A stretch of 64,000 nucleotides of DNA from Bacteroidales bacterium (GTDB taxonomy: Bacteria; Bacteroidota; Bacteroidia; Bacteroidales; WCHB1-69), in assembly GCA_017394765.1 (NCBI GenBank), contig JAFPXF010000005.1:1-64000 (forward strand), read 5' to 3'. Position numbers and translations under genes: made by a program. Under the pieces are notes generated by a model. It was not told the DNA's origin. It saw only the letters and a program-made list of their open reading frames with translations, and did not search any database. Shown in pieces: positions 42,328 through 51,184 of the stretch. How positions within the stretch are numbered: position 1 is the first letter of the stretch; every line of letters begins with the position of its first letter.

Positions 42328-42588
42328 ATGGCACACAAAAAAGGTGTCGGTAGTTCTCAGAACGGCCGTGAATCACATAGCAAAAGATTAGGTCTGAAGA
42401 TCTTCGGTGGACAGTTCGCCAAGGCAGGCAACATCATCGTTCGCCAAAGAGGTACCGTGCACAATCCCGGAATGAACGTCGGTATGGGCAAAGACCATAC
42501 CCTCTATGCACTCTGCGATGGCATCGTCAACTTCAGGAAAACCTATAAAGACAAATCATTTGTGTCTGTTGTTCCTGCCCAGGAATAA
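42328..42588 (+). CDS. rpmA: 50S ribosomal protein L27
   Basis: An 86-residue protein starting [20 protein letters not shown], which is the mature-type L27 N-terminus reaching the peptidyl transferase centre. There is no Firmicutes-type cleavable extension. [17 protein letters not shown] is conserved. It is followed by an intrinsic terminator at 42636-42670. Confidence 0.98.
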   Translation: MAHKKGVGSSQNGRESHSKRLGLKIFGGQFAKAGNIIVRQRGTVHNPGMNVGMGKDHTLYALCDGIVNFRKTYKDKSFVSVVPAQE

Positions 42589-42635
42589 GAGTGGACACGA
42601 GTGATTTTTTTGTTCATAATGTTTGATTTAAGATT

Positions 42636-42670
42636 ACCGCTCCTGCCCAGGGGCGGTTTTCTTTTTATTT
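42636..42670 (+). terminator. Intrinsic terminator after rpmA
   Basis: ACCGCTCC TGCCCA GGGGCGGT stem (one mismatch) followed by TTTCTTTTTATTT. It separates rplU-rpmA from the holA promoter directly downstream. Confidence 0.75.
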
Positions 42671-42672
42671 AG

Positions 42673-42681
42673 TATCTTTGC
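42673..42681 (+). promoter_or_regulatory. -7 box (TATCTTTGC) for holA-valS
   Basis: TATCTTTGC lies 20 bases before the holA ATG and just after the rpmA terminator. Confidence 0.7.
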
Positions 42682-42701
42682 GCCCTAATCAGGATGACCC
42701 T

Positions 42702-43700
42702 ATGATCTCATACGAAGAACTGATCAAAGATTTGTCAAACAAGAAGTTCGCCCCTGTTTACCTCCTCATGGGCGAAGAACCTTTCTACATTGACCGCATC
42801 TGCGTGTTCTTTGAAAACCATATCATAGACGAGCAGGATCGCGATTTCAACCAAACCGTGCTCTACGGCAAGGACACCACCGCCGCAGATGTCATCGCGA
42901 ATGCCAAGCAATTCCCGTTCGGCAGCCCCACACGCGTTGTCATCGTCAAGGAAGCCAAAGACCTCAAGGACATCGACAAGTTGCTGCCTTATGTGCAGAA
43001 TCCCTCCCCCACCACCATCCTCGTCATCTGCTACAAATACGGAAAGCTGAAAGCCAACCAGTACAAACCCTACGAGAAGTCGGGAGTCGTCTTCGACTCC
43101 GTCGGGGTCAAGGACTATCAGTTGGCCGACTGGATTCAGAAACGTGTCGCCCGGGAGAAATTCAACATCGACCCCTATTCCGCATCCAAACTGGCCGATT
43201 TTATCGGCAACGACCTTTCGCGCATCTACACCGAGCTGCAAAAACTCAAGGCGGTGCTCCCTCCGGGTGGAACCATCACGGAGGATGTCATCCAACAGTA
43301 TGTGGTTCAAAGCAAGGAGTACAACATCTTTGAACTGGAAGATGCCATCGTGAGTCGCAACACCCAACGGACCTACAAGATTGCGATCAACTTCACACAA
43401 CATCTCAAGGAAAATCCGAACATCAAAACCATCACTACCCTTTTCAATTTCTTTCACAAGATGTTGCGCTACCAGTTGTCGCCTGCCAAGGACAAAGAGA
43501 CCCAAAAACAGATCTTCGGCAATCTGCCCCCCAGTATCATGGAGAAAAACGCACGGAATGCCATGAGCTACACCATTCCGCAGCTCACCCACATCATCGC
43601 CGTGCTCCGGGAGTACGACGTCAAGTCCAAGGGCGTCGATACCAACAGCGAAGAGGGAGATCTGCTCATCGAGATGATCTACAAGATTTTACACGCATAA
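42702..43700 (+). CDS. holA: DNA polymerase III delta subunit (HolA)
   Basis: A 332-residue clamp-loader subunit. SYEELIKDLSNKKFAPVYLL and MGEEPFYIDRICVFF match the delta N-terminal domain, DLKDIDKLLPYVQNPSPTTI the middle, and DFIGNDLSRIYTELQKL plus IFELEDAIVSRN the later helices. The ATG at 42702 lies after a good promoter; the longer frame would start inside it. valS follows after 35 bases. Confidence 0.92.
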   Translation: MISYEELIKDLSNKKFAPVYLLMGEEPFYIDRICVFFENHIIDEQDRDFNQTVLYGKDTTAADVIANAKQFPFGSPTRVVIVKEAKDLKDIDKLLPYVQNPSPTTILVICYKYGKLKANQYKPYEKSGVVFDSVGVKDYQLADWIQKRVAREKFNIDPYSASKLADFIGNDLSRIYTELQKLKAVLPPGGTITEDVIQQYVVQSKEYNIFELEDAIVSRNTQRTYKIAINFTQHLKENPNIKTITTLFNFFHKMLRYQLSPAKDKETQKQIFGNLPPSIMEKNARNAMSYTIPQLTHIIAVLREYDVKSKGVDTNSEEGDLLIEMIYKILHA

Positions 43701-43735
43701 ACATCGAATATCAAAACCTATAATCACAACTACCC

Positions 43736-46372
43736 ATGGAATTAGCAACCAAGTACGATCCCACCGTCGTGGAAGACAAATGGTACAAATATTGGACCGA
43801 CCATCGAATGTTTCATTCCGAGCCGGACGAGCGTCCCGCCTACTCTATCGTGATCCCGCCCCCCAACGTGACGGGCGTGCTCCACATGGGCCACATGCTC
43901 AACAACACCATCCAGGACGTGCTCGTGCGCCGCGCCCGCAAACTCGGCTTCAACGCCGTCTGGGTGCCCGGCACCGACCATGCCTCCATCGCCACCGAGG
44001 CCAAGGTGGTCAACTTCCTGAAAGAACAGGGCATCGACAAGAAATCCCTGACCCGCGAGCAATTCCTCGAATATGCCTGGCAGTGGAAAGAGAAACACGG
44101 CGGCATCATCCTCCAGCAACTGCGCAAACTCGGCGCCTCCTGCGACTGGGAACGCACCAAGTTCACCATGGACCCCGACCTCTCCGAAGCGGTCATCGAC
44201 ATTTTCATCGACCTCTACCGCAAAGGCAAGATCTATCGCGGCGTGCGCATGGTCAACTGGGACCCCAAGGCCCTCACCGCCGTCTCCGACGAGGAGGTGA
44301 TCTACAAGGAACTGCATTCCAAGCTCTATTATGTGCGTTACGCCATCGAGGGCGAGCCGGGCGAGTTTATCACCATCGCCACCACGCGCCCTGAGACCAT
44401 CCTCGGCGACACGGCCATCTGTATGCACCCCGACGACGAGCGCTACGCCAAGTACAAGGGCAAACGCGCCATCGTGCCCCTTGTCAACCGCTCCATCCCC
44501 CTCATCTACGACGAGTATGTGGAACGAGAATTCGGCACCGGCGCCCTCAAAATCACTCCCGCGCACGACATCAACGACTACAACCTCGGCATCAAGCATC
44601 ATCTGGAGACTATCAATATCTTCAACGACAACGGTACTCTCAACGAGAGCGCCCAGTTCCTTGTCGGCATGGACCGTTTCGCCGCACGCAAGGCCATCAT
44701 CCCTATGCTCGAAGAGTCCGGCAACCTTGTCAAAATCGAAGATTACGTCAACAAAGTCGGCTATTCCGAGCGCACCAACGAGGTTATCGAACCGAAGCTC
44801 TCCATGCAATGGTTCTGCAAGATGGGCGAACTGGCCAAGCCCGCACTCGACGCGGTCATGAACGGCGACATCAAGTTCTACCCCGACAAGTTCAAAAATA
44901 CCTACGCCCACTGGATGGAGAATGTCAAGGACTGGTGCATCAGCCGCCAACTCTGGTGGGGCCACCGCATCCCGGCATATTACCTGCCCAACCACGAATT
45001 TGTTGTGGCACACGACCTCGACGAGGCCCTGCAGCTCGCCCACGCCAAGTTCCCCGACCTCAACCTCACAAAAGAGGACCTCAAGCAGGACGAGGATGTG
45101 ATGGACACCTGGTTCTCCTCTTGGCTGTGGCCGCTCTCTGTGTTCGACGGCATCCGCAAACCCGACAACCCCGACATCAACTACTATTATCCCACTTCCG
45201 CCCTGATCACGGCACCCGACATCATCTTCTTCTGGGTCGCCCGCATGATTATGGCCGGACTGGAGTGGCGCGGCGCCATTCCGTTCAAGGACGTCTATTT
45301 CACGGGCACCGTGCGCGACAAGCTCCACCGCAAGATGTCCAAGTCGCTCGGCAACTCCCCTGACCCCATCATGCTCATGGAAAAATATGGCGCCGACGGA
45401 GTGCGTTTCGGCATGTTGCTCAGCTCCCCGGCTGGCAACGACCTCCTCTTCGACGAAGCCCTTTGCGAGCAAGGACGCAACTTCAGCAACAAGATGTGGA
45501 ACGCCTTCCGCCTCGTCAAGGGATGGCAGGTGGACGAGCAGGGCCAGCAGCCCGCCCATAGCGCGGTCGCCATCGAATGGATGCACGAACGCATCCAGGA
45601 GGTGCTCGCCGGCATGGAGGAGGATTTCAAGCGCTACCGCCTCTCCGAAGCCCTGATGTCGGTTTACAAGTTGGTGTGGGACGACTTCTGCTCTTGCTTC
45701 CTTGAAATCGTCAAACCTCCGCTCCACCAGCCCATCGATGGCAAGACCTACAACCAAATCATCGATCTGTATGAAATCCTGATGGGCATTCTGCATCCAT
45801 TCGTGCCGTTCATCACCGAAGAGCTGTGGCACGCCATCCGCGAGCGCGGCGAGGAAGAATCGCTGATGCTCACGCCCATGCCGCGCCACGAGGGCAAGAT
45901 GAACCAGAAGCTGCTCGACGACTTCGCACGCACGCGCAGCGTTGTGGAACAGATTCGGCACATCCGCTCCGAAAAGAATATCGCCCCCAAGAACGCACTC
46001 AAACTGCACGTCCACGCTGACAGTTCCGTTTCCACCAGCCAACTCGACGCCGTCATCATGAAGCTCGCCAACGTGGAGTGCGTCACCTATATGGCAGCCG
46101 ACGCCCCGACGGAGGGCACCTCCTTCATCGAGAAGAACGTCAAGTACGCCGTACCCCTCGAAGGCCTTGTGGATGCCGAAGAGGAGATCAAGAAGCTGAA
46201 AGCCGACCTCGAATATGCCGAGAAGTTCCTCCAGAGCGTCCTGAAAAAACTCTCCAACGAGAGTTTCGTGAACAACGCCCCGCAGAAGGTGGTGGATATC
46301 GAGCGCAAAAAACAGTCCGATGCGGAAGAGAAAATCCGCATTCTCAAAGAACAACTTTCAAAACTGCAATAA
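43736..46372 (+). CDS. valS: Valyl-tRNA synthetase
   Basis: Charges tRNA-Val. It is an 878-residue class Ia synthetase. The HIGH-type motif is [15 protein letters not shown], the editing (CP1) domain contains [12 protein letters not shown], the KMSKS motif is intact in [13 protein letters not shown], and the C-terminal coiled coil ([19 protein letters not shown]) is complete. It lies between holA and a small membrane-protein gene (3-base gap). The long open frame on the opposite strand is a codon-bias shadow. Confidence 0.98.
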   Translation: MELATKYDPTVVEDKWYKYWTDHRMFHSEPDERPAYSIVIPPPNVTGVLHMGHMLNNTIQDVLVRRARKLGFNAVWVPGTDHASIATEAKVVNFLKEQGIDKKSLTREQFLEYAWQWKEKHGGIILQQLRKLGASCDWERTKFTMDPDLSEAVIDIFIDLYRKGKIYRGVRMVNWDPKALTAVSDEEVIYKELHSKLYYVRYAIEGEPGEFITIATTRPETILGDTAICMHPDDERYAKYKGKRAIVPLVNRSIPLIYDEYVEREFGTGALKITPAHDINDYNLGIKHHLETINIFNDNGTLNESAQFLVGMDRFAARKAIIPMLEESGNLVKIEDYVNKVGYSERTNEVIEPKLSMQWFCKMGELAKPALDAVMNGDIKFYPDKFKNTYAHWMENVKDWCISRQLWWGHRIPAYYLPNHEFVVAHDLDEALQLAHAKFPDLNLTKEDLKQDEDVMDTWFSSWLWPLSVFDGIRKPDNPDINYYYPTSALITAPDIIFFWVARMIMAGLEWRGAIPFKDVYFTGTVRDKLHRKMSKSLGNSPDPIMLMEKYGADGVRFGMLLSSPAGNDLLFDEALCEQGRNFSNKMWNAFRLVKGWQVDEQGQQPAHSAVAIEWMHERIQEVLAGMEEDFKRYRLSEALMSVYKLVWDDFCSCFLEIVKPPLHQPIDGKTYNQIIDLYEILMGILHPFVPFITEELWHAIRERGEEESLMLTPMPRHEGKMNQKLLDDFARTRSVVEQIRHIRSEKNIAPKNALKLHVHADSSVSTSQLDAVIMKLANVECVTYMAADAPTEGTSFIEKNVKYAVPLEGLVDAEEEIKKLKADLEYAEKFLQSVLKKLSNESFVNNAPQKVVDIERKKQSDAEEKIRILKEQLSKLQ

Positions 46373-46375
46373 AAC

Positions 46376-46567
46376 ATGAAAGCCGTCCTGCGATTTTTCA
46401 TCATCCTGGCCGCCTTCTTGATCCCGTTCACCTTTCTGGCGACGGACCTCAAGGAACGATTTCCCATCATGATGGGCGTGACACTGGCCGTGACACTCGG
46501 ATACTGGATCAGTTACGCCATCTTGGAAAAAAAGCGAAAACAACAAGATTCTCAAGATAACAAATAG
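46376..46567 (+). CDS. Small membrane protein of unknown function
   Basis: A 63-residue frame with two predicted membrane helices (about 6-22 and 31-48) and a basic C-terminal tail (KKRKQQDSQDNK). It fits exactly between valS (3-base gap) and the PfkB kinase (3-base gap) on the same strand, which supports it as a real gene. No family is recognised. Confidence 0.6.
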   Translation: MKAVLRFFIILAAFLIPFTFLATDLKERFPIMMGVTLAVTLGYWISYAILEKKRKQQDSQDNK

Positions 46568-46570
46568 TAT

Positions 46571-47542
46571 ATGAAAAAGATATTAGGCATTGGCAATGCA
46601 TTGGTTGACGTGTTAGTCAACATCGACGAGGACAAAGTTCTGGCTGATTTGGGTTTGGACAAGGGCGGCATGGTGATGATTGACGCAGAGCGAAAGCGCG
46701 AGCTGCACAAGAACATTGAGCAGATGTCGCAGGTGTGTGCCACTGGCGGCTCCACCTCCAACACCATCCACGGTCTTGCCCGTTTGGGCGCGCCTACCGG
46801 ATACATCGGCAAGGTGGGCCACGACAAGATGGGCGACTTCTTCCGCGAGGACATGCGCCGCTTCGGAGTTACCCCGCACCTCATCGACTCCGACATCGAC
46901 ACGGGCATCGCCACCACCTTCATCACTGACGATGCCGAGCGCACCTTTGCCACCTATCTTGGCGCCGCCGCCACCATGACACCCGACGAGATCGACCCCG
47001 CCGTGTTCGATGGCTACGACTGCGTGCATGTGGAGGGCTACCTCATCTTCAACCATGACCTCATCCTCCGCATCTGTCAGATTGCCAAAGAAAAAGGACT
47101 CCAGATTTCTATGGATATGGCCAGCTACAACATCATTGAAGCCAACTACGACTTTGTGAAGATGCTGCTGACCGACTACGTCGATATCATCTTCGCCAAC
47201 GAGGAGGAGGCCAAGGCCTTCACCGGCAAGGAGGGCATTGATGCACTCAACATCCTTTCCGAATACTGCCCGATTTCCATCGTCAAGGTGGGCAAGGAGG
47301 GTTCTTTCATCAAAAAGGATGGCGAAATCACCAAGGTGGGCGTCATCCCGGCCAAGGCGGTGGACAGCACCGGCGCGGGCGACATTTACGCCTCCGGCAT
47401 TCTCTACGGTCTGATGAATGGCTACACACCCGCCCAGGCCGGCGAGCTGGCGTCGTTTTTGTCGGGAAGACTGATAGAATATATCGGTGCCAAACTGCCT
47501 GACGAGGTTTGGGAAGAGGTGGAAAAGACATTTCTTTCATAG
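46571..47542 (+). CDS. PfkB-family carbohydrate/adenosine kinase
   Basis: A 323-residue ribokinase-family protein. It starts KILGIGNALVDVLVNIDEDK, with the substrate-binding GGSTSNTIHGLARLG near residue 58 and the catalytic signature DSTGAGDIYASGILYG (Asp base) near 262. Members of this clade act as adenosine kinases or sugar kinases. Substrate not determinable here. It differs clearly from the KDG-type kinase at 11917. Last gene of the holA run. Confidence 0.85.
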   Translation: MKKILGIGNALVDVLVNIDEDKVLADLGLDKGGMVMIDAERKRELHKNIEQMSQVCATGGSTSNTIHGLARLGAPTGYIGKVGHDKMGDFFREDMRRFGVTPHLIDSDIDTGIATTFITDDAERTFATYLGAAATMTPDEIDPAVFDGYDCVHVEGYLIFNHDLILRICQIAKEKGLQISMDMASYNIIEANYDFVKMLLTDYVDIIFANEEEAKAFTGKEGIDALNILSEYCPISIVKVGKEGSFIKKDGEITKVGVIPAKAVDSTGAGDIYASGILYGLMNGYTPAQAGELASFLSGRLIEYIGAKLPDEVWEEVEKTFLS

Positions 47543-47577
47543 AGGAGGATCGATTTTTCCTCGGTGCCCGTTCCGCA

Positions 47578-47650
47578 GAAGCCCGTTAGGGCTTCCATAT
47601 CTGTAGCAACGAGGGCAGCACCCGCGCCCCCCACAATCCCGTTAGGGGTT
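47578..47650. repeat. Pair of CCCGTTAGGG palindromes in the intergenic region
   Basis: GAAGCCCGTTAGGGCTTC (47578-47595) and AATCCCGTTAGGGGTT (47635-47650) share the core CCCGTTAGGG with inverted flanks. The rest of the 250-base gap (47543-47792) holds a small GAGGA/TCCTC inverted repeat at 47542-47562 and an AT-rich stretch; no gene is seen. Confidence 0.55.
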
Positions 47651-47761
47651 GCACAATTTGCACAAATCACAAAAATGATACGATAACAAATTTAATTTTA
47701 TAGGATGGTATTTCAGCTAAAAAATTGTACCTTTGCCGCTGATTATAAATCCACGACCGAC

Positions 47762-47789
47762 AAAAAAAGGCGGTCGATTTGACCGCCTT
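47762..47789 (-). terminator. Intrinsic terminator of tRNA-Thr
   Basis: Read on the minus strand: AAGGCGGTC AAATC GACCGCCTT, a perfect 9-base stem, followed by seven T. It begins 3 bases after the tRNA 3' end. Confidence 0.9.
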
Positions 47790-47792
47790 GAG

Positions 47793-47865
<73 letters not shown>

Positions 47866-47878
47866 TTTTTTTGAGGCC

Positions 47879-47887
47879 GCAAAAATA
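47879..47887 (-). promoter_or_regulatory. -7 box (TATTTTTGC) for tRNA-Thr
   Basis: TATTTTTGC on the minus strand, 13 bases before the tRNA 5' end. Confidence 0.65.
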
Positions 47888-47932
47888 GTAAAAAAAACAA
47901 TAGAAAACCATCCATAAGAAAAAAAAGATACA

Positions 47933-49219
47933 ATGAGAAAGAACTTCCTGATTCTGACCCTGTTGGACATGATTCTGACCATTCCCGCTTTCGCCCAGCA
48001 TTTCGATGACTACTTCATTGACCGCACCTTGCGGGTGAATTACCTCCATATCGGTGACCATCAGTCTGAATCGATGGAAATCCACCACTATACCGCCGGC
48101 GGCGTCTGGAGCGGCACCCGCTCCTTCCTCATCGAACCCAACTTTTACGGCGACATTGCCGTCGAGGTGTTCGACTCCCTCACCAACAAGCTGATCTACA
48201 GCCGCAGCTACTCCTGTCTCTTCACGGAATACAAGACCACCGAGCGCGCCAAGACCGAGGTGGCGAGAATGGAGGAGAGCGTCAACATTCCCTATCCCAA
48301 GAACACCGTGCGCCTGAAGTTCACCTCCTACGACCGCAAACGCAACTCGGAAGTGCTCTACGACGGCTACTACAACCCGCGCACCACCCCCACCCAGCCG
48401 ATGAAAAAAGACTACAAGGTGATGACGCTCCACAAGGGCAACACGCCCGACAAGGCCATCGACATCCTCTTCATTCCCGACGGCTATTCCAAAAAAGACA
48501 AGAAAGTGCTGAAACACGACATGAAGCGCTTCGCCTCATACGTGATGAACTGCTCGCCATACAAAGACATGGCCGACAAGGTGAACATCCGCGCCATCGA
48601 AGGCTACTCCGAGCAGTCGGGCATCTCACAGCCGCAGAACAACTTCCATGTGAACACGCTGCTGAACTGCGCCTACAACGCGCTCGACCTCGACCGCTAC
48701 CTGATGTGCCTCGGGGTCTGGCACATGCAGGACGTGGCCGACGACGCGCCCTACGACGCCATTGTCATCATCTGCAACAGCGAGAAATATGGCGGCGGCG
48801 GCATCTATAACTTCTACTGCACCGTCTATAACCACGGCGACTACCCCGACTATGTCATCGTACACGAAATGGGCCATCTCATTGGCGGATTAGCCGACGA
48901 ATACTACACTTCCGATGTCTCCGTGCAGGACTTCTACCCCGAAGGAGTGGAACCCGTGGAGCCGAATGTGACCACCCTGGTGAACTTCGACGCCAAGTGG
49001 AAATCCATGCTGTCCGACGACACCCCCGTGCCCACCCCCGAAGTGCAGGAGAACGACCCCGATTTCAATCGGTTGGGTGTCTATGAGGGCGGCGGCTATG
49101 TGGCCAAGGGCGTGTATCGCCCCGCACTGCACTGCACCATGCACCAGATCCGGTACGACGACTTCTGCCCCGTCTGCCACAAAGTGCTGGTGGAGGTGAT
49201 TGAATATTACTCGAAATAA
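47933..49219 (+). CDS. Secreted M64-family metallopeptidase (IgA peptidase M64-like)
   Basis: A 428-residue protein with a signal peptide (NFLILTLLDMILTIPAFA, cleavage near AQ). An N-terminal beta-rich domain (about 25-150) is followed by the peptidase domain with DILFIPDGYSKKD and the zinc motif VHEMGHLIGGLADEYY, where the two His and the downstream Asp are ligands and Glu the base. The founding M64 enzyme is the Clostridium ramosum IgA protease, but most Bacteroidetes members have unknown substrates. No T9SS-type C-terminal domain is seen. Convergent with folD. Confidence 0.88.
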   Translation: MRKNFLILTLLDMILTIPAFAQHFDDYFIDRTLRVNYLHIGDHQSESMEIHHYTAGGVWSGTRSFLIEPNFYGDIAVEVFDSLTNKLIYSRSYSCLFTEYKTTERAKTEVARMEESVNIPYPKNTVRLKFTSYDRKRNSEVLYDGYYNPRTTPTQPMKKDYKVMTLHKGNTPDKAIDILFIPDGYSKKDKKVLKHDMKRFASYVMNCSPYKDMADKVNIRAIEGYSEQSGISQPQNNFHVNTLLNCAYNALDLDRYLMCLGVWHMQDVADDAPYDAIVIICNSEKYGGGGIYNFYCTVYNHGDYPDYVIVHEMGHLIGGLADEYYTSDVSVQDFYPEGVEPVEPNVTTLVNFDAKWKSMLSDDTPVPTPEVQENDPDFNRLGVYEGGGYVAKGVYRPALHCTMHQIRYDDFCPVCHKVLVEVIEYYSK

Positions 49220-49228
49220 TCGCGCGGT

Positions 49229-50086
49229 TTACACGTTTTTGTGTTTGTACATATCCAGCACATTGTTCATGAGCATGGCGATGGTCATGGGGCCGACACC
49301 GCCGGGCACGGGCGTGGCCGCGCTGAGGCGTTTTTCCAAGGCATCGCGTGTGGCGGGACTGTAAACATCCCCCACAAGGCCCTCTTCCGTGCGGTTGATG
49401 GCCACATCAATGAGCACAGCACCCTCTTTGAGGTCTTCCGGCTGCAATAACCCCGGATGGCCGGCGGCAGTGATGACAATGTCGCCGAGACGGGTGAGCT
49501 CCGGCAAATTGCGGGTATGGGAGTGGCAAAGGGTGACGGTGGCGTTTTTGCGGATGAGCAACTGCGCGGTGGGCTCGCCCACAAGCTGGCTGCGTCCGAC
49601 GACAACGGCATGACGGCCGGCCACCTCAATGCCGTTGGTGGAAAGCAGCGTGAGGATACCCTTGGGGGTACACGGCATCACATAAGGCTCGCCAAGGTGA
49701 AGCAACCCTACATTCATCAAATGAAGACCGTCGGCATCCTTGCGATAGTCGATGGAATCAAGGATGCGCGCACTGTCGTAGTGATCCGGCAAGGGCAACT
49801 GTATCAGAATCGCATCAACGTCACTGTCGTGGTTGAGCCGATCCACAAGACTGTATAGGTCTGCTTCAGGCGTGTCAACCGGCAACAAGTACGTCTGGCA
49901 ATCCATGCCGAGCGAGCGGCAAGTATTGGCCTTGCTGCGAACGTATGAGAGACTGTCGGGGCGATCTCCCACCAGTATGATGTCCAACCGCGGGACACGC
50001 AAGCCTCGCGCCTTGATGGATCCCACCTCTCGGGTGATTTCTTCTTTGATCTGTTGTGCACAAGCCTTTCCGTCTATGATTTTCAT
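49229..50086 (-). CDS. folD: Methylenetetrahydrofolate dehydrogenase/cyclohydrolase (FolD)
   Basis: Bifunctional NADP-dependent enzyme interconverting 5,10-methylene- and 10-formyl-tetrahydrofolate. It is 285 residues from the ATG at 50086. The catalytic Lys is in SYVRSKANTCRSLG, the family signatures are DAILIQLPLPDHYD and PGGVGPMTIAMLMNN, and the nucleotide loop is VVVGRSQLVGEPTAQLL. The 13 extra upstream codons lack support. It converges with the M64 gene with a 9-base gap. Confidence 0.96.
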   Translation of the reverse strand: MKIIDGKACAQQIKEEITREVGSIKARGLRVPRLDIILVGDRPDSLSYVRSKANTCRSLGMDCQTYLLPVDTPEADLYSLVDRLNHDSDVDAILIQLPLPDHYDSARILDSIDYRKDADGLHLMNVGLLHLGEPYVMPCTPKGILTLLSTNGIEVAGRHAVVVGRSQLVGEPTAQLLIRKNATVTLCHSHTRNLPELTRLGDIVITAAGHPGLLQPEDLKEGAVLIDVAINRTEEGLVGDVYSPATRDALEKRLSAATPVPGGVGPMTIAMLMNNVLDMYKHKNV

Positions 50087-50181
50087 ATCTGTTAGTTTAG
50101 TTTCACGACCGCAAAAATGGTGCAAACGAGAGCAGAGTCAAGCTTGCTTGAATTATGCCGAGTGCAGCCCTTTTTCGCGAA

Positions 50182-50190
50182 GCAAAAATA
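50182..50190 (-). promoter_or_regulatory. Possible -7 box (TATTTTTGC) for folD
   Basis: TATTTTTGC on the minus strand, 96 bases before the folD ATG. A nearer, weaker CATTTTTGC lies about 23 bases before the ATG and could serve instead. Confidence 0.4.
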
Positions 50191-50239
50191 ATGAATTATC
50201 CGACACGATGGTTGCTTTTTTTGGAAAAAGATAGTTCCT

Positions 50240-50563
50240 TATACACTTGATGGTACAAATCAGGGCTTTTGCTTCTTTTTTTTATTTGGGCGTGCCGGCG
50301 CGGCGGCACGGAAATGCATCCGTAATTGCGCACGCAATCAAATGCCGTCGCGCCGTCGGGCTTTCCGCTCTAATGATTTTGGCATAGAACCCACCATTAT
50401 TCCGCGAGACACGAAACGTCAAGCGGAACCTCCGTCTCGCAGGGAACGCATTCCCGCCAAAATCATTCCCGCTTCAATCCCTCACGCAAGCTCGTCGAAC
50501 CCCAAACCCGCTTCGCGGCGAGCAACGAACACCCTCGTCTCAACCCTCTCCCGCGCCGCGATT
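50240..50563. mobile_element. Diverged copy 2 of the MITE-like element at 29191
   Basis: Starts TATACACTTGATGGTAC, close to the left terminal repeat of copy 1, continues with CAAATCAGGGCTTTTGC and the G+C-rich inverted repeat (GCGCGGCGGC against GCCGTCGCGCCG), and stays alignable through CAAGCGGAACCTCCGTCTCG to about CTCCCGCGCCGCGA. The right terminal repeat found in copy 1 is not seen, so this copy looks truncated. It fills most of the folD-SPOR gap. Confidence 0.65.
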
Positions 50564-50688
50564 TTCCCGCGCACCGTCCCTTTTCTACCGAGCTCTAGCC
50601 CCTAACCTGGCTGCTCAAATAGAGTTAAGAGTTAAAGCGAATAGCTGATGGCTGTTGGAAACAATCCCTGATCACTGTTCACTGATCA
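50564..50688. other. Intergenic remainder without a gene
   Basis: Nothing coding is seen. Near the SPOR gene stop there is a direct repeat TGATCACTGTTCACTGATCA (50669-50688), whose hexamer TGATCA is itself a palindrome. Confidence 0.6.
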
Positions 50689-51081
50689 CTAATTTGAATA
50701 TGTAATCTTATCCGGAATAATATAGGCATTCGGATACAGGGAGATGATCTCCTGCAGGGCGAAGTAGGCATCGAGCCGGGAGGCAAAATTGCCCACCCTG
50801 ATCCTGAAATAGGGCTCCATATAAGAGATGTAGGCGGGAATATCCGGGTATCGGCTTTGAAAAAGATAACGCTCGCTTTCAGCCGTACTTTTCGAATTGG
50901 TGCCCGTAACCGCCGCGATTTGAATGCGATAGCCGTTCATCTCGCCCAGACGCCTCCATGTGCGCACATAATCATCCTGGATGTTGGCAATGGCAGGCTC
51001 CACGCTGTAATGCACAGAGTTTTGCGCCATACAGTGTACACAACTGATTATCAGGACCAATGTTACGATAAAGTGTCTCAT
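50689..51081 (-). CDS. Small secreted SPOR-domain protein
   Basis: A 130-residue protein from the ATG at 51081; the open frame runs much further upstream but only as antisense of mreB. The signal peptide is RHFIVTLVLIISCVHCMA, cleaved near AQN, with no clear lipobox. The rest is mostly one SPOR-like domain: YRIQIAAVTG, then RYLFQSRYPDIPAYI and FRIRVGNFASRLDAYFALQ. SPOR domains bind denuded septal peptidoglycan. It is divergent from mreB across a promoter pair, linking it by position to cell-shape control. Confidence 0.8.
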   Translation of the reverse strand: MRHFIVTLVLIISCVHCMAQNSVHYSVEPAIANIQDDYVRTWRRLGEMNGYRIQIAAVTGTNSKSTAESERYLFQSRYPDIPAYISYMEPYFRIRVGNFASRLDAYFALQEIISLYPNAYIIPDKITYSN

Positions 51082-51094
51082 AAAAATATTTTCG

Positions 51095-51103
51095 GCAAAA
51101 GTA
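51095..51103 (-). promoter_or_regulatory. -7 box (TACTTTTGC) for the SPOR gene
   Basis: TACTTTTGC on the minus strand, 13 bases before the ATG at 51081, back-to-back with the mreB box. Confidence 0.65.
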
Positions 51104-51157
51104 CAAAAAAAGTGTAACCAAACGAAAAATAATATCGTATAAGAAATGATTATTTTG

Positions 51158-51166
51158 TACTTTTGC
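51158..51166 (+). promoter_or_regulatory. -7 box (TACTTTTGC) for mreB
   Basis: TACTTTTGC lies 18 bases before the mreB ATG at 51185; the same box sequence faces the other way at 51095-51103. Confidence 0.65.
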
Positions 51167-51184
51167 AAACTTAATTTTATAGAT

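Noticed and set aside
43742..46354. 870-codon open frame on the minus strand opposite valS
   Set aside because: It mirrors valS almost exactly, has no recognised motif and is explained by strong third-position G/C preference on the coding strand.
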